The position numbers and the translations under genes are program-made. Positions 56,890-64,000 of a DNA stretch of 64,000 bases are shown one piece after another. Every line of letters begins with the position of its first letter. Position 1 is the first letter of the stretch. The notes beneath the pieces are model-generated. The model worked only from the letters and a program-made list of their open reading frames with translations, was not told where the DNA came from and searched no databases. Origin of the DNA: an uncultured Paludibaculum sp. (lineage in GTDB: Bacteria > Acidobacteriota > Terriglobia > Bryobacterales > Bryobacteraceae); NCBI RefSeq assembly GCF_963665245.1, contig NZ_OY762268.1:434001-498000 (forward strand), read 5' to 3'.

Positions 56890-59405
56890 GACTCAGGAAC
56901 TGGCTGTCCGCTGTCGTTTTAGTCGCCCTGGGCAGTTCGGTGGCCCCGGCGTACTACCACTGGATCCGGTTCCAAACCGGCAGCGGTCCGTACACGCCGG
57001 TCTACGCACACTACGATTTGAACGCTCTGCAAAACAAGACCGTACCCTTCTTCATCTCGGACAGCGGCCCGACGCAACTCTTGAACGGAGATAGCTTCGA
57101 GGCCGTGGTGAGCCAGATTCGGGCAGCGGCCAAGGTCTGGAACGGTGTCCCGACGTCGGACATCAAGCTGGCCTTCGGCGGGCTGTATACGGACGGCACG
57201 GCCATGAACGCGCCGGGCATCCAGGTGCAGTTCTCCGACGAGATCCCTCCGGGGATGATCGCCTACGGCGTACCGACGATCAGCGCCGATCCCGTGCAAG
57301 GGACAAGTGGTCCGTTCTATCCCATCACCAGCGCGGTGTTGGTTTTGCGCAAGTCGATGGTGGCCGAGCGGCCGAGTTGGGCCGAGTCGTTCTTCCTGCC
57401 GGTGGTCCACGAATTCGGGCACACCCTGGGTTTGCAGCACACGTGGACGTCAAGTGTGATGTCGACCGAGGTGACGCGCACAACGACGAAGTCGAAGCCG
57501 CTGGGCCAGGACGACATCGCGGGCCTTTCCGTGCTCTATCCCAACGATGCATTCCGGGCGACTACAGGAACCATCACGGGCCGGGTTACCATGGGCGGCG
57601 CCGGAGTGAATCTGGCGTCGGTGGTGGCGCTGTCGCCGAACCGTCAGGCGATCAGTGCGCTGACGAACCCCGATGGGACGTACAAGATTGAGGGCCTGCC
57701 GGCGGGATCGTACTACGTGTACGCTCACGCGCTGCCTCCATCGGTCCAGAACGAACCCCAGCCGGTGAACATTTCCCTGCCCTCCGACCCCTCCGGGACC
57801 CTGATGCCCAGCGGTGCATTTGAACTTGCATTCGCCCCTGGCACATCGACTCCGCAACAGGTGACGAACGTGGCCGCCGGCCAGTCGAGCGACGGAATCG
57901 ATGTCGCCGTAAATCCGCGCAGCAGTGTAAACCTCTTTGGCGTCAGCACTTACAGCTACTTCTATTACGGGGAGAACAACAGCAAGTACACAGCCGTCAA
58001 GCCGGCGACGTTGTTGTTGGGCAAGAGCATCGGCCGCACGGTGTTGACAGGCAACGGACTGCCGTCGAACGGTGCGGGCCTGACGATCTCGACGGTGAGC
58101 CAGTCGGAGACAGTCACCACTGCCCCGTATACTTCGCAGTTCCTGATCGCCGACCTCGGGCTCGGCCCGGCGTCCGCCGAAGGTCCTCGTCATCTTCGGT
58201 TTGACTACAACAATGAGAGCTACATTCTGCCTTCCGCCGTCCAGATGATGCAGAAGATGCCGCCCTCCATCCAAAGCGTGACCCAGAACGCTGACCGGAC
58301 CTTGACGCTGAGCGGCAGCAACCTAAGTGCATCCACTTCGGTTTGGGTGGATGGCGTGAGTGCCGCCATCAACACAGTCCAGGACGGACAGCTTGTTGTG
58401 ACGCCACCCCCGGCGCAATCCGGCTACCGCGGCGTGCTGGCGGCCTTCAATCCGGATGGACAGAGTTCGCTATTCATCTATGGCAACGACTCTCCGGCCT
58501 ATGTCTATGACACTCCGGCACTGGCCCAGGTGAACGTAGCGCCGACGGCGGTTTCGGCCGGTGCAGAAACCGTGATCGAGATCAACGGCGTGAATACAAG
58601 GTTTGACGCCTGGGTGCCGAGTCTCGGGATCGGGTCGAGCGACGTCACCGTGCGTCAGGTCTTGCCGATGAGCGCGACCAAGGCCGTGGCCACTGTCAGC
58701 ATCTCTCCGCAGGCGACGCCCGGAGCGGCTGCCCTTACCGTGACCGACGGCTTGATTCTGAACACCCTACCCGGCGGATTCCAGATTCTGCCCAACTCCA
58801 AGCCGCTGTATGTGTCGGTTTCGACGATAACCAGCGGAGCGATCTATCCTGGCGGCAACGTGGTTCTGCCGATGGTCAACCTGCCCAGCACGAGGCCGTC
58901 TGGCGTGACGGCTGTCCTAACGGACACCACGGGTGGAGACCGCGTCGTCGGCGCGGTGTTCACCGGCACTGACTCAGTGACCATCCAGATCCCCTACCAG
59001 TTTCCGCTTGGCCCCGCGATTGTCAGGCTTACGGTGGATGGTGTCGGGGCTCTGCCGGCCGTAATCCAGGTGGCACCGCAGCCTCCGACGATCCTGGCGG
59101 CGCAGTCTGTTGCGGGTACGGCGATCGCCAGTTCGACAGGTGCGCGTGCCAGCGATACGCTGCAGTTGGTGGTATTGGCTCTGGGTGATGGCGTATCCGC
59201 CGTCGATCCCAGCCGCGTCAGTGTCTGGTCGCCCGGCCTTGCCACTCACAGCGTGCAGGCGGTGAGTGTGAACCCCGCTGCCTCGGGCACCTATCTCGTT
59301 CAGTTCTCGCTTTCGGCGTCCACACCGGTGATGAGCAGTCTGCCCATCGTCGTTTCCGTGGATGGCCGGATGTCTAGCCCCTTCTATATTTCCATCGTGA
59401 AGTAA
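56886..59405 (+). CDS. Secreted matrixin metalloprotease with SdrD/CarboxypepD-like and IPT domains
   Basis: 839 residues. Signal peptide LSAVVLVALGSSVAPA. Protease domain to about residue 215 with HEFGHTLGLQH at 175-185 (HExxHxxGxxH) and Met-turn SSVMST (Met192). A carboxypeptidase-regulatory-like domain follows (TGTITGRVTMGGAGVNLASVVALSPNRQAISALTNPDGTYKIEGLPAGSYYVYAHA, residues about 225-290). The rest is beta-sandwich modules of IPT/TIG type (PPSIQSVTQNADRTLTLSGSNLSASTSVWVDGV). Probably digests an extracellular protein or glycoprotein. No pro-domain or cysteine switch is obvious. Confidence 0.92.
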   Translation: MRLRNWLSAVVLVALGSSVAPAYYHWIRFQTGSGPYTPVYAHYDLNALQNKTVPFFISDSGPTQLLNGDSFEAVVSQIRAAAKVWNGVPTSDIKLAFGGLYTDGTAMNAPGIQVQFSDEIPPGMIAYGVPTISADPVQGTSGPFYPITSAVLVLRKSMVAERPSWAESFFLPVVHEFGHTLGLQHTWTSSVMSTEVTRTTTKSKPLGQDDIAGLSVLYPNDAFRATTGTITGRVTMGGAGVNLASVVALSPNRQAISALTNPDGTYKIEGLPAGSYYVYAHALPPSVQNEPQPVNISLPSDPSGTLMPSGAFELAFAPGTSTPQQVTNVAAGQSSDGIDVAVNPRSSVNLFGVSTYSYFYYGENNSKYTAVKPATLLLGKSIGRTVLTGNGLPSNGAGLTISTVSQSETVTTAPYTSQFLIADLGLGPASAEGPRHLRFDYNNESYILPSAVQMMQKMPPSIQSVTQNADRTLTLSGSNLSASTSVWVDGVSAAINTVQDGQLVVTPPPAQSGYRGVLAAFNPDGQSSLFIYGNDSPAYVYDTPALAQVNVAPTAVSAGAETVIEINGVNTRFDAWVPSLGIGSSDVTVRQVLPMSATKAVATVSISPQATPGAAALTVTDGLILNTLPGGFQILPNSKPLYVSVSTITSGAIYPGGNVVLPMVNLPSTRPSGVTAVLTDTTGGDRVVGAVFTGTDSVTIQIPYQFPLGPAIVRLTVDGVGALPAVIQVAPQPPTILAAQSVAGTAIASSTGARASDTLQLVVLALGDGVSAVDPSRVSVWSPGLATHSVQAVSVNPAASGTYLVQFSLSASTPVMSSLPIVVSVDGRMSSPFYISIVK

Positions 59406-59424
59406 CCGGGGCTACTTGCCCCGG
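59406..59424. terminator. Short hairpin between convergent stops
   Basis: CCGGGGC (59406-59412) and GCCCCGG (59418-59424) with a 5-base loop at the junction of the matrixin and DUF4175 genes. It could act on both transcripts. No T-tract. Confidence 0.4.
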
Positions 59425-62400
59425 CTGAGCTTCCGGAAGTACTCCGCCACCGCGTCACCATAGCCCGCGGGTGCCTTGGCCTGGGGTCCACTGCGAACCT
59501 GGCTGCCTACTTGGCCATTCTCCAGTTGCCGCCGCAGTCGCAGTTCGAGCTGTTCCATCTGGGGTACGATGTCCGACTCGATTCGGCCCATCAGCGTCGG
59601 ATTGTCACCCAGCTTGCGGGGATCCAACCGTTGCATGTCGCGGACGAGGCGGTCGACGTCGGCCTTCGTTTCGTCGGTAGCCTCCTCGCTCTGACGCAAC
59701 TGCCGCAGTTGGCGCAGTGCTTCGTCATAGGTTCCCTGCAGGTTGTCCTGGCTGGAACGCGGGCCCGAGGGATCAAACCGGCGAGTGCCGTCGTTGATGG
59801 CACCATACTCGTCCTGGACACCCATGGGCTGGCTACCTCGATTGAAGCCGCCGAAGGAGCCTCGTCCTGGCTGGCGTCCACCATAGCCGCTGCCGCCCTG
59901 CCCTTCGCTGCCGCGCTGGCCGCTTCCCTGCTGGCCGCCCTGGCCTTGACCCTGTCCCTGACCCTGCTGCTGACCTTGTTGTCCCTGCTGTCCCTGTTGG
60001 CCTTGCTGCTGGCCTTGTCCTTGGCCCTGTTGACCCTGCTGGCCGCGCTGCAACTGGCTCTGCATGCGCCCCCGCAATTGCTCCAACTGATTCAAAGCCT
60101 GTTCCGTGCGGTCCTGGCTTTCGCCGGCCTGTGCCCCGCGCTGGGCCATGTCACGAGCCTCCTGAACCTGCCGGCTGAGGTGCTCGAGCGAGTCTGTCAC
60201 GACCTTCTCGCGCGGCGGCAGGTAGGGACCCAGGCCGCGGCGCATCCACTCGGAGCCGAACTTCATGCGCAGGCCGAGTTCGTTCTGCTGGGCCTCGCCC
60301 AGCGCTTCCCGCAGGCGAGAAGCCGCGCTCTTCTGCGATCCGTCCAGCGCACGAGCGGCGTCCTTCATCTGCTGCTCCAGGCGCTTGTACTCCCGCTCCA
60401 TGGCCTCTTTTTCCTGGGCCAGGCGCTCCACGGTTTGCGGAGTGGGCGCGGTCTGTCCAGGCTGCTGGCGCGCACCGGGTGCCGGGACTCCGTCGGGGTA
60501 CATCTGCCGCACCTGGTTTTCGTATTGCTTCTGGCGCTCGGCCAGTTGTTGCGACCGGTTGGAGAGATCGTCCATGCGCTGGCCGGACTGCTGTTGCCGC
60601 ATCCCGCCGACCATGTCGCGAGCCTCCTTCATGCGCTCGGCCGCGCGGCGGGCGCTCTCGGTGCTGTTCTGCCCCTGCTCGGACTGCGCTTTGCGCATAT
60701 CGTCCAGGGCGCGGTCCAGTTGCTGCTGCGCGCGAGCCATGCGCTGGTCGTTCTGCTGTCCGCCTGACCCCTGCTGGCCGCGCTGCGGCTGGCCCTGCCC
60801 CTGGCCACGCGGCGCCTGCCCCGAGGATCCTCCGGACTGCGGTTGTCCCTGCTGGGACTGTCCCTGTTGCGACTGGCCTTGCTGCGATTGCCCCGACTGC
60901 GACTCGCCGCGCTGCAGTTGCTCCATCTTCTTGCGCAACTCCTCGGCTTCGCGGCGCAGCATCTCCTGCGCCCAGCGCTGCTGGAAGGCCTGCTGCTTCT
61001 GCTGTTGCTGCTGCTGAGCGAGTTCCTGCTGGCGGCGCGCCAACTCTTCCAGCTTCTTCAGAGCCTCGTCGACTTCCTTCTCGCGCTGCTCCTGCGAATT
61101 GCGCGACTGCGCCGTCTCATACTGGTTCTTCTCCGTATCCAGCTCGAGGTCGAAGAGACTTTCGAGATCGCGCATCTGGCCGCCGCCCCCACCGCCGCCT
61201 CCGCCTTTCTGGCCGAAGGCCACCTGAATCTGGCGGAACATACTCTCGGCGCGCAGCAGGTGCTGCAGCGCCTTCTGCTCCGGCGAAAGGGAGTCTTTGA
61301 ACTTCTGGCCCTTGAGTTGGCCGGTGGCTTCGTTCATCGCGGCCGAGGCGAGGTCCATCTCCTTCGAGAACTTCTGGAACTCCTCGTTGGTGCCGGCCAG
61401 CTCGCGGCTACGCATGCGCTGCGCCAGCGACTTGGCCTGCTCAGAGAGCTTCTGCTGGACTCCGGACAGGAACTGCGCGTTCTCCTGCGCCTGTGCTTTG
61501 GAGCCGCCGTTCTTGATCTGATTCCAGGTCGCGGCGATGATCTCCTTCTGGCGCTGGGCGATCTCGCCCTGCTGATCACCACCGCCCCCTCCGCCTCCTC
61601 CGCCGCCGGTCTGCGACTGTTGATACTCCTTCTCGAAGGGCTGTGCCTCCAGGAAGAACATATCGGTCTGGGTTGTGGTCTTGGCGTCCTTGGCTACGGC
61701 ATACAGGCCCACGACATCGCCGGGCGACAGCTTGAAGTCCTCGAGAGAGATGGTGGTGGTGGCGTGTGCGTCCTTGGCACCCTGGCGTGCCAGCAGCGGT
61801 ACTGTCTTTTCCTCGCCGCCATTCACGGCGTAATGGAGTTCCACGCCGTTGAGGCCGAAGTCGTCGGAGGACTCGAGCTCGACCGTGACCTCCTCAATGG
61901 GGCTGACCTTGGCGTCGCGGCCTGGCTTGGCGATCTTAACCTCGGGCGGGCGCTCCGCTTTGGCTTCGATGAAGTAGTCCTCGGTGAGACGCACCGGCGT
62001 GCCGTCTTCCATGGCGGCGACGTAGTACATGCCGTCCTTGCGAATCGGCACATGGGCCACCACGGCCGTGCCGGATTGGCCTTCGAGGGGGATGCGTGAA
62101 CCGTCGTCCAGGACCAGCACGCCGCCCGTCAGCGGCCGGTCGGTGGTCACGTGCAGGTCCACATCGGTGCCTTCGACGGCGCGCAGGTCGCCGGCCGGCT
62201 CCTCTGTAGAAACCGGGATCCCCAGGAAGCCGGGATAGTGATAGACCGCGCGCATCTTCTTGACGCCCGGCAGGTCAATGACGGTGAGTCGATGGATAGC
62301 CGACCGCATCCGGCTGGTCTCCACCATGTATTCGAGATTTTCGGCCAGGCCGGCGAACAGGAAGGAGTAACCGCCCCCGCCGGGCTTGGGTTCCATGCGC

Positions 62401-63089
62401 AGGGTCTCCCACTTGGCGGAGCCCGCGGGCCGCGCACGCAGTGTGACTTGTGGAGTGTCGAAGCCGACCAGCAACGCCTCGATCACCTGGTCGCCCCCGC
62501 GCCGCACCTTGGCGTCGCCGGGCTTTACCTGGATCTGGTACAACGGACCCGCGCCAGGGCGCGGCGCTCCAGCCCACAGCAGGTGCGCACCGTAGCCGAG
62601 CGTACCCGGACCGGCAATGGTCAACCAAAGCAACACGCCGACGCCGAGCGCGCAGGTCGCGGCCAAGCCACCCAACAAGCGGCTGCTGATGAGATGCCTA
62701 GGCTGGGCCTGTTCCGACTTACGCAGGGCCTCTTCGGCCAATAGTTCGGAGAAGGGGTTGTCGTCCTGACCTTGCGCGAGGGTGAGGGCCCGCTGCTCGA
62801 AGCCCGCGTCGCCGCTTTCCACCGCTCGCGCCGCCTCGCGCCGGTTCAGGCGCAGCAGTGGCACAACGAGCCAGAAGGCGAGGCCCAGTGCGACCGCCAG
62901 GAAGAGTGTCAGGCGGGTATAAAACAGGCTGTTGTCGGAAAACGCAAAGCGGTCGGCGATATAGGCGAGCCCAACGGTGGCGGCCAGCGCGAGAAGCGCC
63001 AGCAGCGCGCCGCCGCGCGCCAGGGCCTTCCACCGCAAACGTCTCTCGACCGCTTCCAGATAGCTCCGAAACCGTTCCAGTGCCGTCAT
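59412..63089 (-). CDS. DUF4175-family membrane protein with long Gln/Gly-rich coiled-coil region
   Basis: 1225 residues. Two N-terminal spans (ALLALLALAATVGLAYIAD; LTLFLAVALGLAFWLVVPLL) and a third near 160 (LLGGLAATCALGVGVLLWLTIAG). Beta-rich periplasmic domains cover residues about 200-500. From about 515 it is long helices rich in Gln, Glu and Arg with polyglycine runs and glutamine tracts (GQSQQGQSQQGQ; QQGQQGQQGQ), ending in a conserved tail (LMGRIESDIVPQMEQLELRLRRQL). Start ATG 63089 is fixed by overlap with the upstream stop (ATGA). Function unknown; it commonly sits beside BatA-like proteins, as here. Confidence 0.86.
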   Translation of the reverse strand: MTALERFRSYLEAVERRLRWKALARGGALLALLALAATVGLAYIADRFAFSDNSLFYTRLTLFLAVALGLAFWLVVPLLRLNRREAARAVESGDAGFEQRALTLAQGQDDNPFSELLAEEALRKSEQAQPRHLISSRLLGGLAATCALGVGVLLWLTIAGPGTLGYGAHLLWAGAPRPGAGPLYQIQVKPGDAKVRRGGDQVIEALLVGFDTPQVTLRARPAGSAKWETLRMEPKPGGGGYSFLFAGLAENLEYMVETSRMRSAIHRLTVIDLPGVKKMRAVYHYPGFLGIPVSTEEPAGDLRAVEGTDVDLHVTTDRPLTGGVLVLDDGSRIPLEGQSGTAVVAHVPIRKDGMYYVAAMEDGTPVRLTEDYFIEAKAERPPEVKIAKPGRDAKVSPIEEVTVELESSDDFGLNGVELHYAVNGGEEKTVPLLARQGAKDAHATTTISLEDFKLSPGDVVGLYAVAKDAKTTTQTDMFFLEAQPFEKEYQQSQTGGGGGGGGGGDQQGEIAQRQKEIIAATWNQIKNGGSKAQAQENAQFLSGVQQKLSEQAKSLAQRMRSRELAGTNEEFQKFSKEMDLASAAMNEATGQLKGQKFKDSLSPEQKALQHLLRAESMFRQIQVAFGQKGGGGGGGGGQMRDLESLFDLELDTEKNQYETAQSRNSQEQREKEVDEALKKLEELARRQQELAQQQQQQKQQAFQQRWAQEMLRREAEELRKKMEQLQRGESQSGQSQQGQSQQGQSQQGQPQSGGSSGQAPRGQGQGQPQRGQQGSGGQQNDQRMARAQQQLDRALDDMRKAQSEQGQNSTESARRAAERMKEARDMVGGMRQQQSGQRMDDLSNRSQQLAERQKQYENQVRQMYPDGVPAPGARQQPGQTAPTPQTVERLAQEKEAMEREYKRLEQQMKDAARALDGSQKSAASRLREALGEAQQNELGLRMKFGSEWMRRGLGPYLPPREKVVTDSLEHLSRQVQEARDMAQRGAQAGESQDRTEQALNQLEQLRGRMQSQLQRGQQGQQGQGQGQQQGQQGQQGQQGQQQGQGQGQGQGGQQGSGQRGSEGQGGSGYGGRQPGRGSFGGFNRGSQPMGVQDEYGAINDGTRRFDPSGPRSSQDNLQGTYDEALRQLRQLRQSEEATDETKADVDRLVRDMQRLDPRKLGDNPTLMGRIESDIVPQMEQLELRLRRQLENGQVGSQVRSGPQAKAPAGYGDAVAEYFRKLSRGK

Positions 63090-64000
63090 GCTGTCTCCTG
63101 AACCAGGTGTCTGCTCCCTACGAGCGCCTCCAACAGCCCCGCCAAGACCGCCGCGCCGAGAATCCAGGCGGCGAGCGGCCATTTGCTTTCATTATTGCTC
63201 CGCGCGCCGGCCTGCTCACCCGGGGTGCCGGGCGACTGCCACAACTCGGCCGATTCCTTTGGCATCAATTCCAGGTCGGACTCGCGCCGGTCGACGTTGG
63301 CGGCGATCATCTGCGACTTCCCTGCCCCGCGGCGGACTTCCCAGAAACCGGCGCGGCTCAACACGAGCGGCGCGCCCTTCGCGCTCTCTTCCAGAGACAG
63401 GGCGCGTTTACCTTCCGGGTCGATCGCCTCAAAGGCCTTCGAGCCGGCTGCGCCCTTGAAGTCGATGGCCGTGTCCACGCTGGCGTTGAGGGCCGCCTCC
63501 TCCCAGCCGCTGAGACGGTGAGAGATCTGCTCCACAAAGGGAACGAACGAGGGCTGCACGGGAAAGTCGTTGGCCAGGTTGTCGAGCGACGAGGCGAGTA
63601 CAACCACCGTGCCTTCGCCGATCTTCTGCTCCAGCAGGATGGGCGTGCGATCGGTGAGCCGTGCCAGCACGCGGGCCTGACCCGGGTCGGCGTCGATCGA
63701 CTGGTAGAAGTGCACACCTTCCCAGCGGCCGGCTTTGGCGATGGCCGGGTAAGAGTCGTCGGCCGAGCCCAGGGTCTGGTAACGTTCAGCGCCGCGCGAG
63801 GCATAGCGCGAAGAGCGCACCAGCGTATCGAGGATGGGCACCTTACCGGAGGCCACGTTGGCGGGACCCAGGATGACCAGCGCGGATCCGCCCTGCTGCA
63901 CGTAGCGCTTCAAGATCGCGCTATCGAAGTTGCCCGCGTCGGAAACGACGATGAATGCCGCGCGATCGAGATTCGGTGGGGCGCCGTTCGCATAGCTTTC
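63086..64000 (-). CDS. Bat-like membrane protein, C-terminal part (5' end outside window)
   Basis: At least 304 residues, open at the right edge. It contains RAAFIVVSDAGNFDSAILKRYVQQGGSALVILGP and EGVHFYQSIDADPGQARVLARLTDRTPILLEQKIGEGTVVVLASSLDN, resembling the glutamine-amidotransferase-like domain of BatA/aerotolerance proteins. It ends with one membrane span (LAAWILGAAVLAGLLEALV) and a short tail. It overlaps the DUF4175 start. The likely full operon (MoxR, DUF58, Bat) lies outside the window. Confidence 0.78.
   Translation of the reverse strand, partial: ESYANGAPPNLDRAAFIVVSDAGNFDSAILKRYVQQGGSALVILGPANVASGKVPILDTLVRSSRYASRGAERYQTLGSADDSYPAIAKAGRWEGVHFYQSIDADPGQARVLARLTDRTPILLEQKIGEGTVVVLASSLDNLANDFPVQPSFVPFVEQISHRLSGWEEAALNASVDTAIDFKGAAGSKAFEAIDPEGKRALSLEESAKGAPLVLSRAGFWEVRRGAGKSQMIAANVDRRESDLELMPKESAELWQSPGTPGEQAGARSNNESKWPLAAWILGAAVLAGLLEALVGSRHLVQETA

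Noticed and set aside
59511..62099. Leu-rich plus-strand frames (418 codons each) opposite DUF4175
   Set aside because: The poly-Leu content comes from complementing CAG/CAA glutamine codons; it imitates membrane spans but is not a gene.
1..64000. tRNA, rRNA, prophage or secondary-metabolite cluster
   Set aside because: No cloverleaf with CCA end, no rRNA core sequence, no integrase or phage structural gene and no synthase modules were seen on either strand.

Overview
The window is GC-rich, densely coding bacterial DNA. No rRNA or tRNA is visible, so placement rests on gene content: an Oar-like TonB-dependent receptor, a PadR regulator joined to a duplicated-domain (ADOP-type) ABC permease, two secreted VWFA-related proteins, a FecR protein with a YG/W-rich middle, a matrixin with IPT/TIG-like domains, and several SRR-type (Tat-like) signal peptides. 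Together these suggest Acidobacteriota, probably the Bryobacterales/Solibacter-Paludibaculum group. This is inference, not marker-based.

Layout. 1-2.0 kb: the tail of an unidentified gene, a Gfo/Idh/MocA oxidoreductase and an SDR dehydrogenase. 2.0-2.4 kb: a tandem duplication of the SDR-lexA junction carrying a dead copy of the lexA 3' end and GCTGANN heptamer elements. 2.3-11.0 kb, minus strand: lexA with what looks like a leaderless, self-operated promoter; a nucleoside-salvage operon (pyrimidine phosphorylase, CNT transporter, purine nucleoside phosphorylase, cytidine deaminase, exported amidohydrolase); an inositol monophosphatase; a divergent Hfq/Sm-like protein; a VWFA protein; and a MoaD-MoaE fusion. 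11.0-13.5 kb, plus: thioesterase, a miniature penicillin-binding transpeptidase, and a SpoIID-gluzincin fusion, overlapping as one operon. 13.4-19.2 kb, minus: DUF1175 (NlpC/P60-like), alpha-2-macroglobulin and a four-helix membrane protein, translationally coupled or nearly so.

19.2-34 kb, plus: gamma-glutamylcyclotransferase-like protein, Oar-like receptor with a strong terminator, CoA-binding protein (minus), a propeller-type sensor kinase with a NarL-type regulator, then a three-gene RND efflux operon. 34-34.6 kb: a RAYT-like (IS200-type) transposase gene between perfect 28-bp inverted repeats, placed exactly between the stop codons of two convergent genes. 34.6-40.2 kb: phenylalanine hydroxylase and homogentisate dioxygenase in divergent orientation (tyrosine catabolism), and a hybrid kinase with its own solute-binding sensor domain. 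40.4-45 kb: nagA with a small membrane protein, tandem DnaA boxes, ilvE, an M48 peptidase and a HAD phosphatase of unlike composition. 45-64 kb: padR-ADOP permease, VWFA protein, FecR protein, YfhO-like membrane protein, an Nramp-UspA fusion with a DtxR/MntR-like operator, a secreted hypothetical protein coupled to a matrixin, and DUF4175 coupled to a Bat-like membrane protein that runs off the end.

Envelope and secreted functions dominate. The candidates most worth following are the mini-PBP/SpoIID-gluzincin operon, the A2M/DUF1175/4TM module, the RAYT element with its flanking repeats, the leaderless lexA with its duplicated tail, and the Nramp-UspA fusion.
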